Assembly (NCBI GenBank): GCA_964017045.1
Contig: OZ024808.1
Location: 3,559,666 to 3,623,665 of the forward strand
Origin: Omphiscola glabra
Lineage: Eukaryota > Mollusca > Gastropoda > Lymnaeidae
Direction: 5' to 3'
DNA length: 64,000 nt
Under the pieces are notes generated by a model. It had not been told where the DNA came from and did not search any database. It saw nothing but the letters and a program-made list of their open reading frames with translations. A program made the position numbers and the translations under genes. How positions within the stretch are numbered: the stretch's first letter is position 1; every line of letters starts with the position of its first letter. Below are positions 13,024-23,631 of the stretch, in pieces.

Positions 13024-13949
13024 CTACAACAACAACAACAACTACAACAACAACTACAACAACAACAACAACTACAACAACAACAACAACAACAACAACT
13101 ACAACAACAACTACAACAACAACAACAACTACAACAACAACAACAACTACAACGACAACTACAACAACAACTACAACGACAACAACAACAACAACTACAA
13201 CAACAACAACAACTACAACAACAACAACAACTACAACGACAACTACAACAACAACTACAACGACAACAACAACAACAACTACAACGACAACAACAACTAC
13301 AACAACAACAACAACTACAACAACAACTACAACAACAACTACAACAACAACAACAACAACAACAACAACTACAACAACAACAACAACTACAACAACAACT
13401 ACAACAACAACAACAACTACAACAACAACAACAACAACAACAACGACAACTACAACGACAACTACAACAACAACTACAACTACAACAACAACAACAACTA
13501 CAACAACAACAACAACAACAACAACGACAACTACAACGACAACTACAACAACAACTACAACGACAACAACAACAACAACTACAACGACAACAACAACTAC
13601 AACAACTACAACAACAACAACAACAACAACTACAACGACAACTACAACAACAACTACAACGACAACAACAACAACAACTACAACGACAACAACAACTACA
13701 ACAACAACTACAACAACAACTACAACAACAACTACAACAACAACAACAACAACAACAACAACTACAACAACAACAACAACTACAACAACAACTACAACAA
13801 CAACTACAACGACAACAACAACTACAACTACAACAACAACTACAACGACAACAACAACTACAACGACAACAACAACAACGACAACTACAACAACAACTAC
13901 AACGACAACAACACTACAACGACAACAACAACGACAATTACAACAACGA
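6190..13949. repeat. 7.75-kb CAA/CTA/CGA trinucleotide array with 12-bp higher-order register
   Basis: The block consists almost entirely of the triplets CAA, CTA and CGA. A 12-bp higher-order unit, (CAA or CGA)-CAA-CTA-CAA, dominates; from about 9721 to 11740 it keeps perfect phase for some 2 kb. Longer pure CAA runs dominate after 11.76 kb. Because only the middle base of the triplet varies, three plus frames are open throughout (poly-Thr; Asn/Tyr/Asp; Gln/Leu/Arg), as are two minus frames (poly-Val; Cys/Ser/Arg). The third minus frame hits TAG wherever CTA occurs. The array starts directly after a poly-A run and fades out at about 13945 through ACAACAACGAAAAAC. The open frames are a repeat property; I do not call a protein here. 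Confidence 0.97.
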
Positions 13950-14231
13950 AAAACTTTGGCATCCTGACAGACTGTGGATCCAATACCCCGGTAGTAATTT
14001 AGGTTAACGATGACCCCCCCCCCCCCCCACCCTCTACCTTTTTTTTTTTACACACACAAACCAGTCGCGTAGCCAACGTCTCATGCCTGGGGAGCGAAAG
14101 ATCTACTTTGAATTTGAATAGGCCCACACACCAAAATAATAAGTGTATGTTAAAGTTAAATAATAACATTGATTATGGTGACATATTTTTAAACATTGTA
14201 CTTCAAAAACCTTGACGTCCAATGTGTTGCT

Positions 14232-14705
14232 AAACACTATTATGTACATACCCGGTACAAACAATATTATGTATTTACCTTACCAGGTACAAACAATATT
14301 ATGCATATACCCGGTACAAACAATATTATGTATATACCCGGTAAAAAAATATTATGTATATACCCGGTACAAAAAATATTATGTATATACCCGGTACAAA
14401 CAATATTATGTAATACCCGGTACAAACAATATTATGTATTTACCTTACCAGGTACAAACAATATTATGCATATACCCGGTACAAACAATATTATGTAATA
14501 CCCGGTACAAACAATATTATGTATATACCCGGTACAAACAATATTATGTATATACCCGCTACAAACAATATTATGTATATACCCGGTACAAACAATATTA
14601 TGTAATACCCGGTACAAACAATATTATGTATATACCCGGTACAAACAATATTATGTATATACCCGCTACAAACAATATTATGTACATACCGGTACAGAAA
14701 ATGTT
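14232..14705. repeat. 27-bp minisatellite, about 17 copies
   Basis: A unit of type CCCGGTACAAACAATATTAT plus GTATATA is repeated about 17 times. Some units are shortened to GTAATA, and two places carry a longer GTATTTACCTTACCAGGTAC variant, which itself occurs as a larger duplication (14273 and 14437). Unit length 27 keeps several frames open. Confidence 0.95.
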
Positions 14706-15825
14706 ATCATAAAATAAAAGGGTGCTAGGACTTTTACTTTGTTTCGGGGGCGGGTAGAAAATGGGGGGGGGGGGGGGTTCCTTAGCATTTTTTAAATAAA
14801 GTGACAAAGCAGGGATACATTTTGGTGCATACCGGAATTTAGAACAGAAGAGATGATATTAAACATATAGCTTCGCTGACTTGCTAGGCTAGGATCAGAC
14901 AAAACCTTTATTTTTTTTTAGACTTTACCAAATAGCAATGCTGTTTTATTATTTTTATTTTAAATACTTATTTGTTTAAAATACATCATTAATAAATTAT
15001 TTTAAAATTCAGTAAAAAAAAAAATTAAAAAAAAAAAAAACAAATATTCCGTGGATTCCGTCCGTCACAAGACGCTCGTTGGGGATCAGAGCCACATTTT
15101 CACGTCAACCGGCTGCTCTTGTTACTGCCACACAGTGGAATGTGGCCCGGCTGCTCTTGCTACTGCCACACAGTGGTATGTGGCTCGAGATACAGAAACC
15201 CTCCGATGAAGCGCCCTTCTTTCTTATCTACGCCATCTCCTTTTGATCTGCGCCACGATTGAGGATGGAACTAAACTCGCTGTTGGCTTACATTAATGTT
15301 GTTGAAGTGCTTCTTTTCGTTTCTTCAAACAAATGAATATCTATGTATATATTATATATATATATATATCTTATATATGTTTTGCTTTTGGTTATTCCTG
15401 CCTCTTCTTCACATGGTAATAAGGCCGGGGGGGGGGGGGGGGGGGGGGGAGACTGCAATTAGGTTAGCAAAAGATTTGCTGCCCTCTTTTGTTGCCCTCT
15501 TGGACACTACTTCTCAGCTAAGTTCTATAATATTTTTGAATATTTTTAAATTTTATTCGTTGTTTCTGTTTGTTCGCTGATGACGGCTTCCTGTCGACAC
15601 GTTCGTTGTTTTGTTGTGTTCACTTTTACAGGTTCAACTTTACTGTGTTTTACTAATTTCCTATTCCTCTTCACACCCCCACTCGACATGTTTTATGCTA
15701 ATACTAATAGTACTGTACTGAGTGGGGGAAAAGGCTGTCATCATACTGCAAGCGTCAGGTCAATTTTGGGGAAGGCGATTGTTTTAATCAATAAAAAAGC
15801 AACGGGTATGCTGTAGGACTATTGT
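14706..15825. other. Intergenic, transposon debris, no gene seen
   Basis: Holds poly-G tracts (14764-14777, 15425-15449) and poly-A stretches near 15013-15041. The retroelement-tail-like ATTCCGTCCGTCACAAGACG lies at 15056-15075, and a 40-bp direct duplication around GGCTGCTCTTGTTACTGCC lies at 15111-15185. No coherent coding region was found. Confidence 0.5.
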
Positions 15826-16310
15826 TTAAAGGCCGGCAGGTAGGGTGTAGGACTGTCTGTTAAACTGTTGATTAAAGGCTGGCAGGTAGGGTGTAGGACT
15901 GTCTGTTAAACTATTGATTAAAGTCCGGCAGGTAGGGTGTAGGACTGTCTGTTAAACTTTTGATTGAAGGCCGGCAGGTAGGGTGTAGGACTGTCTGTTA
16001 AACTTTTGATTAAAGGCCGGCAGGTAGGGTGTAGGACTGTCTGTTAAACTTTTGATTAAAGGCCGGCAGGTAGGGTGTAGGACTGTCTGTTAAACTATTG
16101 ATTAAAGGCCGACAGGTAGGGTGTAGGACTGTCTGTTAAACTTTTGATTAAAGGCCGGCAGTTAGGGTGTAAGACTCTTTGTATCGTATGCCTATCGTTT
16201 AAATGCCGGCGTATTATTATAGAAAATGAGAAGTTAATTCTTTTTTTTGTAACACTTGGACCAACCGGGTATTTCCTCAAAATACCCGTGCACAGTCCAA
16301 AAAACTGCAC
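15815..16310 (+). mobile_element. Dispersed palindrome-ended element with internal 46-bp minisatellite (copy 1)
   Basis: About seven units of a 46-bp repeat (GGCCGGCAGGTAGGGTGTAG, then GACTGTCTGTTAAACT and TTGATTAAA) are followed by a unique tail. The tail reads AAAATGAGAAGTTAATTC, a T run, GTAACACTTGGACCAACCGG, then GTATTTCCTCAAAATAC. The tail is shared with copies at 17970-18380 and, reversed, at 42998-43150. It ends in a short hairpin with GGGTATTT/AAAATACCC arms. The class is undetermined; a 3'-terminal hairpin would suit a Helitron-like or another non-autonomous DNA element. Confidence 0.6.
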
Positions 16311-17175
16311 CCGGTTAAACCCTAGCCCTATATTCTTGAAGGCCCCACTTTTTCGGGTGGTTTTTCACAATAGGCTGGGAATATAATTGCTAGTAAACCA
16401 TTTATCGCCTGGGTAAAAATAACTTTGAGCGTTATTCCCAGCCAACCCTTTTAAGAAAATGGTCTCTGCTTCCCCACCGTCTACGCCACAGCCCACCCCA
16501 CTCCCCCATTTTTTCTTTCCTCTAAAAAAATGCCCAAGTTCATTCCCCCCCCCCTCATCCCACTTACAAAGGGTTTATGGTAATTTAATATGGCTATGGA
16601 GCCAGGTGACAATCCACTAATGCGTCACTTCTGTTGTCATTGTTTTGATCAGATCAATAAAACAAAACTACAAGTACAAGTAGTTTAGAAGTGTTGGTGG
16701 CAGAATGGACGTTTAAAATGGAGGAGAGGTTAAAAGTACACACTAATGTAAACAACACGGGATTATCCCCTTTTTACAACCCAGCTACTACTGAATTGTT
16801 TCCCCTTGACTCACACGAATGAGGTTACAGGGTCAAAGGTGACGAATAGTAGGTGACCACGTTCAACAACTGTCAGTACAAAGCTTGTGCGCAGGAGCTA
16901 TAGGCGGACACGTGGTGTTTTTGTGCGTAAAACGCTATAGACACGTGATGTGTGTGTAAAACGCATTTGTTATAAGTAAAAAAAAAAAAAAAAAAAAAAG
17001 CCCTGCTTCCCAACCTAAAAGGGGTCACAGAGATTTTTCTGTGGGGTTGCCGACTGAAATAGTTATCTATAAAAAAATATAATTTTGCAAAGCTGCATTC
17101 TGATTTATTTTCGATGTCCATGTGTTTTATCTTAGCGATGCATTTCTTGTTAGTCTTTTTATTGTTGACTACAGG
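16310..17175. other. Intergenic, no gene seen
   Basis: Contains poly-C near 16546, a poly-A tract at 16979-17000 and unremarkable sequence otherwise. Short frames lack any recognisable domain. Confidence 0.5.
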
Positions 17176-17181
17176 TGTAAA

Positions 17182-17860
17182 CAGTAGCGTAGCTAGGGTT
17201 GGAGTCTCCCGGGGCGGGACACAATTTTTGCCACCCCCTTCCCACTCCAAAAGAACAACTCTGTACTTGGCTAAAAGTTAAAAGTGGCACCTCTCGATAA
17301 AAAAAAATATCATACGGGGAGGATCGCCCCCTCCACACCCTCTTCCTATGCTGGTCATTTAGTTTCTGTGTACACACCTGTAGTAGTTGGACTTCAGGTC
17401 GAGACAACCGAGTAAATCACCCAAGCTTAGGCCCTTCCCACCTGGGGCCCCTAAGGGCGGACATGTGATACAATTATTTTTAAATTTGTGGAGGCCGAAA
17501 ATTTGAATTTTCTCGGGGCCCCAAAATCCTCAGCACGGCCCTGATTTTTATACCGTTAAAGAGCAATGCTATGGTTTAGACTTTAGACTAATAATCTCTT
17601 ACATATTTTGCAACTGGTGTGTCTGCTTCATTTTCACAACCGCCACTCCACCCTTTTCTCCACATATTTTATAGTAATAGTACCGGTAGGTCCAGGACCT
17701 ACCCTAACAATTGCGGGGCCCTATGCGAAACGGATTGCGCGGGGCCCATTCTGGGTAGAGGATAAGGATAATACGTGAAAATTAAGATTTTGTACCGGTA
17801 TTAGTAAATAAATTCGGTGCGGGGCCTATGAAAGTGCGGGGCCCACTGGGCAGGCCTAAT
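17182..17860. mobile_element. Decayed hAT-like termini cluster
   Basis: CAGTAGCGTAGCTAGGGTTG at about 17186 resembles the family A terminus. CACGGCCCTGA at about 17535 recurs in variant form near 21746 and again near 44860, marking another element end. The GC-rich block at 17690-17860, with GGGGCCC repeats and a TAGGTCCAGGACCTA palindrome, looks like further element interior. Boundaries and duplications could not be fixed. Confidence 0.35.
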
Positions 17861-17969
17861 GAGTGGGGCAAAGAGCTGTTACGCAGCGCGCTTTCACACA
17901 TGACCTCTGAACTCTGGGAAAAAAGTTGATTGATTTTTGTTTCTTTGTGGGAGGCGACTATTATATTAA

Positions 17970-18385
17970 TCAATAAAGAGCCACGGGCATATGTAGGACT
18001 GTCTGTGGGACAATTGTTTAAAGGCGGGCATATGTAGGACTGTCTGTGGGACAATTGTTTAAAGGCCGGCATATGTAGGACTGTCTGTGGGACAATTGTT
18101 TAAAGGCCGGCATAGGGTGTAGGACTGTCTGTAGGACAATTCTTTAAAGGCCGGCATATGTAGGACTGTCTGTGGGACAATTGTTTAAAGGCCGGCATAG
18201 GGTGTAGGACTGTCTGTGGGACAATTGTTTAAAAAGGCCGGCATAGGGTGTAGGACTGTCTGTGGGACTATAGTTTGAAGTTTAAAGGCCGGCATATAGT
18301 ATATAGTTTACAAAATTAGAAGTTAATTCCTTTTTTGTAACAATTGGACCCACCGGGTATTTTCTCAAAATAATGATAAATAATT
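17970..18385 (+). mobile_element. Dispersed palindrome-ended element with internal minisatellite (copy 2)
   Basis: About seven units of a 40-46-bp repeat (GGCATATGTAGGACTGTCTG, then TGGGACAATTGTTTAAAGGCC) are followed by the same unique tail as copy 1: GAAGTTAATTCC, a T run, GTAACAATTGGACCCACCGG, then GTATTTTCTCAAAATA. The repeat units of copies 1 and 2 are recognisably homologous but differ in sequence, so the amplifications look independent. Confidence 0.6.
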
Positions 18386-19380
18386 TTCCTTAGCAATTAA
18401 ATATTATATTAGTTTTGGATACTTAACAACTAAATAAAAATATTTCATTTTTAGAATTCATTTTATTTTCTGTTATTACAAAAATAATATACGATTAATT
18501 TTATTAACTAAAGAAAATGAAATTGGGGGGGGGGGGCAGTTTGCCATCAGATTGGTAATAAGGTAATGCATAGAATAGAGAAGGTTGGTAATACCACCGG
18601 GGGTATTTAATGAACCGTGCACATATTATATAAAGTGAAGGGGATAGGAGGGGTGTGGTTTATCATTTTGTTTTGCGTTATTTAAAACTGCCACATATCT
18701 GGTTCTGCTATTTCCTTTTCACACCTTGAAATTGAAAGCAGTTCTTCAATTATTAATGGTTGAAATTTCCGTTTTTTGGGGTGGGGGTGGACTTAATTCG
18801 TCATTTTGGTTAACAGCTTTTGTTAGGGTTAACAATGCAACAAAACCGAAAAATAGTGTGGTTAAAATATTTTAGGTTAAGAAAGGTCGGGGGGGGGGGG
18901 GGCGCTTGAAATATTTTAATTAACGTTAAAATAAATGGGGTGGTGGGAATGTCATTTTTGGTGTTACGTTATATGTGCACGGCCAATAATAATAATAATG
19001 TAGGATATATATTTGTTGGTAATACCAGAGGTAACGTACAATTCAGGTGCATATGGCATATATATTATCATTGAAAAATTGACCCGTGTGCAAATTACTC
19101 AGAGCCCAGCAGCGTGCACATGGGTCGAAGAAAGAAATCAATAAATGCCCCCAATGTAACGTCTGCTCGAAATCTATATCCCCCCTCCCCGTAAGAATAA
19201 AATGTGCGATGTTATATTTGGACGGCTTTAACTTTAACATTTCTAAAGTTAATACTTCGAAAGTAGTCTGTACACATCTGTAATGGCTACAAGTAACCAC
19301 TACAAATGACCAGTCATTTTGTTTCTTTGTACACCTTTGTAATAGTGAGACAGAAGGCTACGTGTACATTAATAGTGACA
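18386..19380. other. AT-rich intergenic, no gene seen
   Basis: Three G-runs (18525-18537, about 18780-18790, 18889-18902) and AT-rich filler. The short peptide frames at 19043-19300 on both strands are not supported by any motif. Confidence 0.5.
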
Positions 19381-19389
19381 AAAGTTTGT

Positions 19390-19745
19390 AGGTACACATT
19401 AGTTGACTGCAACTGTGTAAGTGTAACTGTTGGTACAACTAGTAAATTTATTTTTTGGTACAGCTAGTAAGTAAGTGTAACTGATGGTGCAGCTAGTAAG
19501 TGTAACTGTTGGTACAGCTAGTAAGTGTTACTGTTGGTACAGCTAGTAAGTAAGTGTAACTGTTGGTACAGCTAGTAAGTAAGTGTAACTGTTGGTACAG
19601 CTAGTAAGTAAGTGTAACTATTTGTACAGCTAGTAAGTGTAACTGTTGGTACAGCTAGTAAGTGTAACTGTTGATACAGCTAGTAAGTAAGTGTAATTGA
19701 TGGTACAGCTAGTAAGTAAGTGTAACTGTTGGTACAGCAAGTGTA
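19390..19745. repeat. 21-27-bp minisatellite rich in GTAAGTAAGT, about 13 copies
   Basis: The unit reads GTACAGCTAGTAAGTAAGTG then TAACTGTTG; some copies lack one AAGT. Every unit therefore contains a donor-like GTAAGT on the plus strand. It lies far from any recognised exon. Confidence 0.9.
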
Positions 19746-19764
19746 AGTCTATTACCAAAAAAAT

Positions 19765-20385
19765 TGAGACCTTGTCATTACTTATGTGTATGACTGTCCA
19801 GTAACTTGAGGTCATGTCATTACTTATGTGTATGACACTGACCATATACTTGAGGTCATGTCATTACTTATGTGTATGACACTGGTCATAAACTTGAGGT
19901 CATGTCATTACTTATGTGTATGACACTGACCATAAACTTGAGGTCATATCATAACTTATGTGTATGACACTGAACAGAATCGTGAGGTCATGTCATTACT
20001 TATGTGTATGACACTGACCAGAATCGTGAGGTCATGTCATAACTTATGTGTATGACACTGACCAGAATCGTGAGGTCCTGTCATAAATTATGTGCATGAC
20101 ACTGACCAGAATCGTGAGGTCATGTCATAGCTTATGTGTATGACACTGACCAGAATCGTGAGGTCATGTCATTACTTATGTGTATGACACTGATCAGAAT
20201 CGTGAGGTCATGTCATAACTTATGTGTATGACACTGACCAGAATCGTGAGGTCATGTCATTACTTATGTGTATGACACTGACCAGAATCGTGAGGTCATG
20301 TCATTACTTATGTGTATGACACTGACCAGAATCGTGAGGTCATGTCATTACTTATGTGTATGACACTGACGAGAAACGTGAGACC
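19765..20385. repeat. 44-bp minisatellite, 14 copies
   Basis: The unit reads GAGGTCATGTCATTACTTAT then GTGTATGACACTGACCAGAA plus TCGT, repeated 14 times with substitutions that cluster in the earlier copies. It abuts the GTAAGT-rich repeat upstream and the 22-bp repeat downstream, so three unrelated minisatellites sit within 1.3 kb. Confidence 0.95.
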
Positions 20386-20487
20386 CAACTGAACAGTTCG
20401 TCCACCAAATTTAAGGCTGTGTGTATAAGTAAGGGGGTGGAGTAGTTGAGGTGTTCTGTAGTAGATTTAAGGGGGCGAGGCGAAAGT

Positions 20488-20672
20488 CTGATATAGGATT
20501 GTATGAAGTGTGATATAGGATTGTATGAAGTGTGATTGTATGAAGTGTGATATAGGATTGTATGAAGTCTGATATAGGATTGTATGAAGTCTGATATAGG
20601 ATTGTATGAAGTCTGATATAGGATTGTATGAAGTCTGATATAGGATTGTATGAAGTCTGATATAGGATTGTA
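20488..20672. repeat. 22-bp minisatellite, about 9 copies
   Basis: Unit TGATATAGGATTGTATGAAG plus TC or TG, about nine copies. The minus-strand frame 20411-20809 runs through it. Its non-repeat part (20672-20809) is peptide-like (WSGVSCPISNKLF) and could be a worn retrotransposon tail, but this is not certain. Confidence 0.9.
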
Positions 20673-20909
20673 TGATTTCTCAGGGTGGAGTTTAGGTCTA
20701 AAGTATAGTTTTTTATGTTTTGATTTAGGTGGGTTTTTTCAAGACTGTGGAATAGTTTGTTGGAGATAGGACATGACACACCAGACCATCTAAAGGCCTT
20801 TAGTGACATTCAAATTTAACTATATAATAAACCAGACCAACAGAAACGTCTCCTTTATGAACGGCTAGGCTTGACAAGACAACCATCGAAAGATGGCATC
20901 ACTCCTCTG

Positions 20910-21078
20910 CAGTGGCGTAGCGAGGTTAACTCGCACCCGGGGCACAATACCTTTTTAGCGCCCCCCCCCTATTCGAAAACCATACAATATTATAGTAAAA
21001 TATACCATTTGGCGCCCCTTTGTGAGTAGCGCCCGGGGCATGATGCCCCCCCCCCTTGCCACCTTCACTACGCCACTG
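20910..21078. mobile_element. hAT-like MITE, family A, copy 3
   Basis: A 169-bp copy with termini CAGTGGCGTAGCGAG and CTACGCCACTG. It is flanked by an 8-bp duplication with one mismatch (CTCCTCTG at 20902-20909, CTCCTCTT at 21079-21086). The interior AGCGCCCC blocks match copies 1 and 2. Confidence 0.9.
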
Positions 21079-21544
21079 CTCCTCTTTCTTATTCATTCCC
21101 CCATATTTCCCACTATCACAAAATGCCCCTCTCACCATCACGGAAATATTTTGCTTTGGACTAGCAAATTGCGCGAGTTTCCCCGAGTAGACCCGAGTTC
21201 CCATACATTTATTTTCGTGACCTGGTTGTTTTTATACTTCAATGACCCATTCACAATTGTATCGCCAATACCGGCATGTTCATATATTAACATATGATAC
21301 GACACGTGCACACACTTTTCCTACATTATATAATTATAATAGCATTTACTCATACAAGACTGTAAAGAAATCATACTACTACTATGTATTAATTCATGAG
21401 TAGGTCACGATAATCTAACCTAGATTTTCAAACGTTAGTTTTTTCTTCTTTCGTCGACCCGGTAATTTTGCTTTTGTGGCCCGGTACCGGGTCGCGACCC
21501 GGCATTCGGGAATCGCTGGAGTAGACCATAAATACAACGCTTGA

Positions 21545-21752
21545 ACCAGATACTAGATACCTTTCAGGCCTGGAAAAACCATTAGGCAAATACGGCACGT
21601 GCCTTGTGCACCAAGTGTTTGGGGGCACCACAAGTCCTCAAGAATTTTTTTTTTGGAACAATTTTGAACAAGATCAGGGGCCCCGGGCAGAAGGGGGCAC
21701 CCATGTGGGTTTGTGCCTTGGGCACTAAAATGGCTTAATCCGGCCCTGATAC
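21545..21752. mobile_element. Probable DNA-transposon remnant ending CCGGCCCTGA
   Basis: A segment with GGGGCACC, GGGGCCCCGGGC and GGGCACTAAAATGG blocks that ends CCGGCCCTGA. It resembles the CACGGCCCTGA ends at 17535 and 44860. Its start near CAGGCCTGG (21566) would give short complementary termini. Evidence is by eye only. Confidence 0.35.
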
Positions 21753-21962
21753 CATTCAACAGAAGATGTCTCCGGTAATAGCTCAGCCACTTACCATTCA
21801 ACAGAAGATGTCTCCGGTAATAGCTCAGTCATTCACCATTCAACAGAAGATGTCTCCGGTAATAGCTCAGTCATTCACCATTCAACAGAAGATGTCTCCG
21901 GCAATAGCTGTCATTCACCATAAGATGTCTCCGGCAATAGCTCAGTCATTCAGCACGCATCG
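21752..21962. repeat. 42-bp minisatellite, about 5 copies
   Basis: Unit ACCATTCAACAGAAGATGTC then TCCGGTAATAGCTCAGTCATTC, about five copies. It is followed to 22290 by looser degenerate repeats around GGTTATGTCCAGTTAGCCAC. The frame through both is open (176 codons) but has no domain character. Confidence 0.85.
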
Positions 21963-22299
21963 CCAGGCGTCAACAAGAGGTCACGTTCAACAGTTGCTCT
22001 TGTTAGCTTGGGTAGACTCGGTTTTGGTTATTTCCAGTTATCCTCCGGCTTGGATTATGTCGTTATTCATTGGTTTGGGTCATGTTCAGTTATTCGCTGG
22101 CTTGGATCATGTCCAGTTATCCACTCTTGGGTTATGTCTCGTTATCACTTTTGACTTAACCACTGGTTTGGGTTATATTACTTATATCCAGTTAGCAACT
22201 GGCTATGTCCAGTTAGCCACTGGTTTGGCTAATGTCCAGTTAGCCACTGATTTGGGTTATGTCCAGTTAGCCACTGTTTTGGGAGGGTCCGGTTAAATC

Positions 22300-23090
22300 G
22301 ATGACCGACTTCCTCGTACCCAAACCAAACGTCTGACCAGGTCGTGTTGCCCCCAAAAGGTCACGCCAAACCAGCCGGAGCTCGCTATGTTAACCCAGTA
22401 ACTAACCCCAGTTGTCTCCCCTGTGAGTGTGAGCCAGCCATATGTCGTAGAGATAAGACTGAAGAAAAAAAAGGGCGGGGGGCTGGCACAGATGGTTAAG
22501 GAGCTGGTCGAGTCTCTCAGGTGCTAGAACTAGGATGGTTGCCAGGGAAATGGAATCCTAAAATAATTATGACTTTTACTGCATACGTCTGAGTACCAGG
22601 GTCGGCATAAAGAATAAACTTTGTTACACCTGTGACGGCTGTAACTGTTAGCAAACAATACACTATTTATACTATACGTAAAAAACGTTTGAAAAATGAT
22701 AACTTAAAGAGAAAAGGGGTCATGCAAATATCCATTAAATTTTCATTTAATTAGAAGTAGAAGCATTTGACAATGTTGAGTTTGGCACAGTGTTACCGGT
22801 ATTTAGACTTGGTGACGCACGAGGCGGACATGGGATTGGAACAGTGGAGCCGCTAGAATTTTCGATGCACAAGGCGGTCTTTGATGTCAGGTTACTAACA
22901 AAAACCACAATGCATACGGAATACACACAACGAAATTAATTACATAAAGTGGACCAAAAATAACTGCTGCCCCAGACGGATCCCCCCCCCCCCCCTCTTC
23001 TATATTGATTTTGAACTATGGACGCGCCAATAATAAATTGGTTAATTAACACTGGACGAGTCATTAAGTAATAGGTTAATTAATACCACA
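22300..23090. other. Intergenic, no gene seen
   Basis: Mixed sequence with one poly-C run (22981-22994). No repeat family or coding frame could be supported. Confidence 0.5.
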
Positions 23091-23095
23091 ATGAC

Positions 23096-23525
23096 TCAAA
23101 CTTGTAGTTGTAGGTGGTACTTAGAAAGCTCACTAGGTACGTGTAGTTGTATGTGGCACTTAGAAAGCTCACTAGGTACGTGTAGTTGTAGGCGGCACTT
23201 AGAAAGCTCACTAGGTACGTGTAGTTGTAGGCGGCACTTAGAAAGCTCACTAGGTACGTGTAGTTGTAGGTGGTACTTAGAAAGCTCACTAGGTACGTGT
23301 AGTTGTAGGCGGCACTTAGAAAGCTCACTAGGTACGTGTAGTTGTAGGCGGCACTTAGAAAGCTCACTAGGTACGTGTAGTTGTAGGTGGTACTTAGAAA
23401 GCTCACTAGGTACGTGTAGTTGTAGGCGGCACTTAGAAAGCTCACTAGGTACGTGTAGTTGTAGGCGGCACTTAGCAAGCTCACTAGGTACGTGTATTTG
23501 GAGGCACGTAGAAAGCTCACTAGAT
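23096..23525. repeat. 39-bp minisatellite, 11 copies
   Basis: Unit GTGTAGTTGTAGGCGGCACT then TAGAAAGCTCACTAGGTAC, 11 copies, with GGCGGCAC/GGTGGTAC variants interspersed. The 39-bp length keeps a frame open on each strand (13-residue periods), giving misleading reading frames of about 150 codons. Confidence 0.95.
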
Positions 23526-23631
23526 TGAAGAAAGCATTTTGAACTAAAGAACCCCAAAGAGCAAGTGGTCGATTGACATCAGGTATTGAGACATTTTTTT
23601 TCAAATGCATGTTAGGCATGTTCTGTGGATT

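Noticed and set aside
6104..14007. Three overlapping plus-strand open frames of about 2600 codons (poly-Asn/Tyr/Asp, Gln/Leu/Arg, poly-Thr) as a giant protein gene
   Set aside because: All are open only because the triplets CAA, CTA and CGA exclude stops in these frames. There is no codon bias, domain or flanking exon; the N-terminal 25 residues are ordinary flanking DNA.
19390..19745. GTAAGT-rich repeat as a splice-junction-derived satellite like those in SCAI
   Set aside because: No exon is recognisable nearby, so the donor-like word may be coincidental.
14232..20390. CRISPR-like arrays (regular 22-46-bp repeats)
   Set aside because: The units are contiguous with no unique spacers and no cas genes are present; the context is clearly eukaryotic. 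They are minisatellites.
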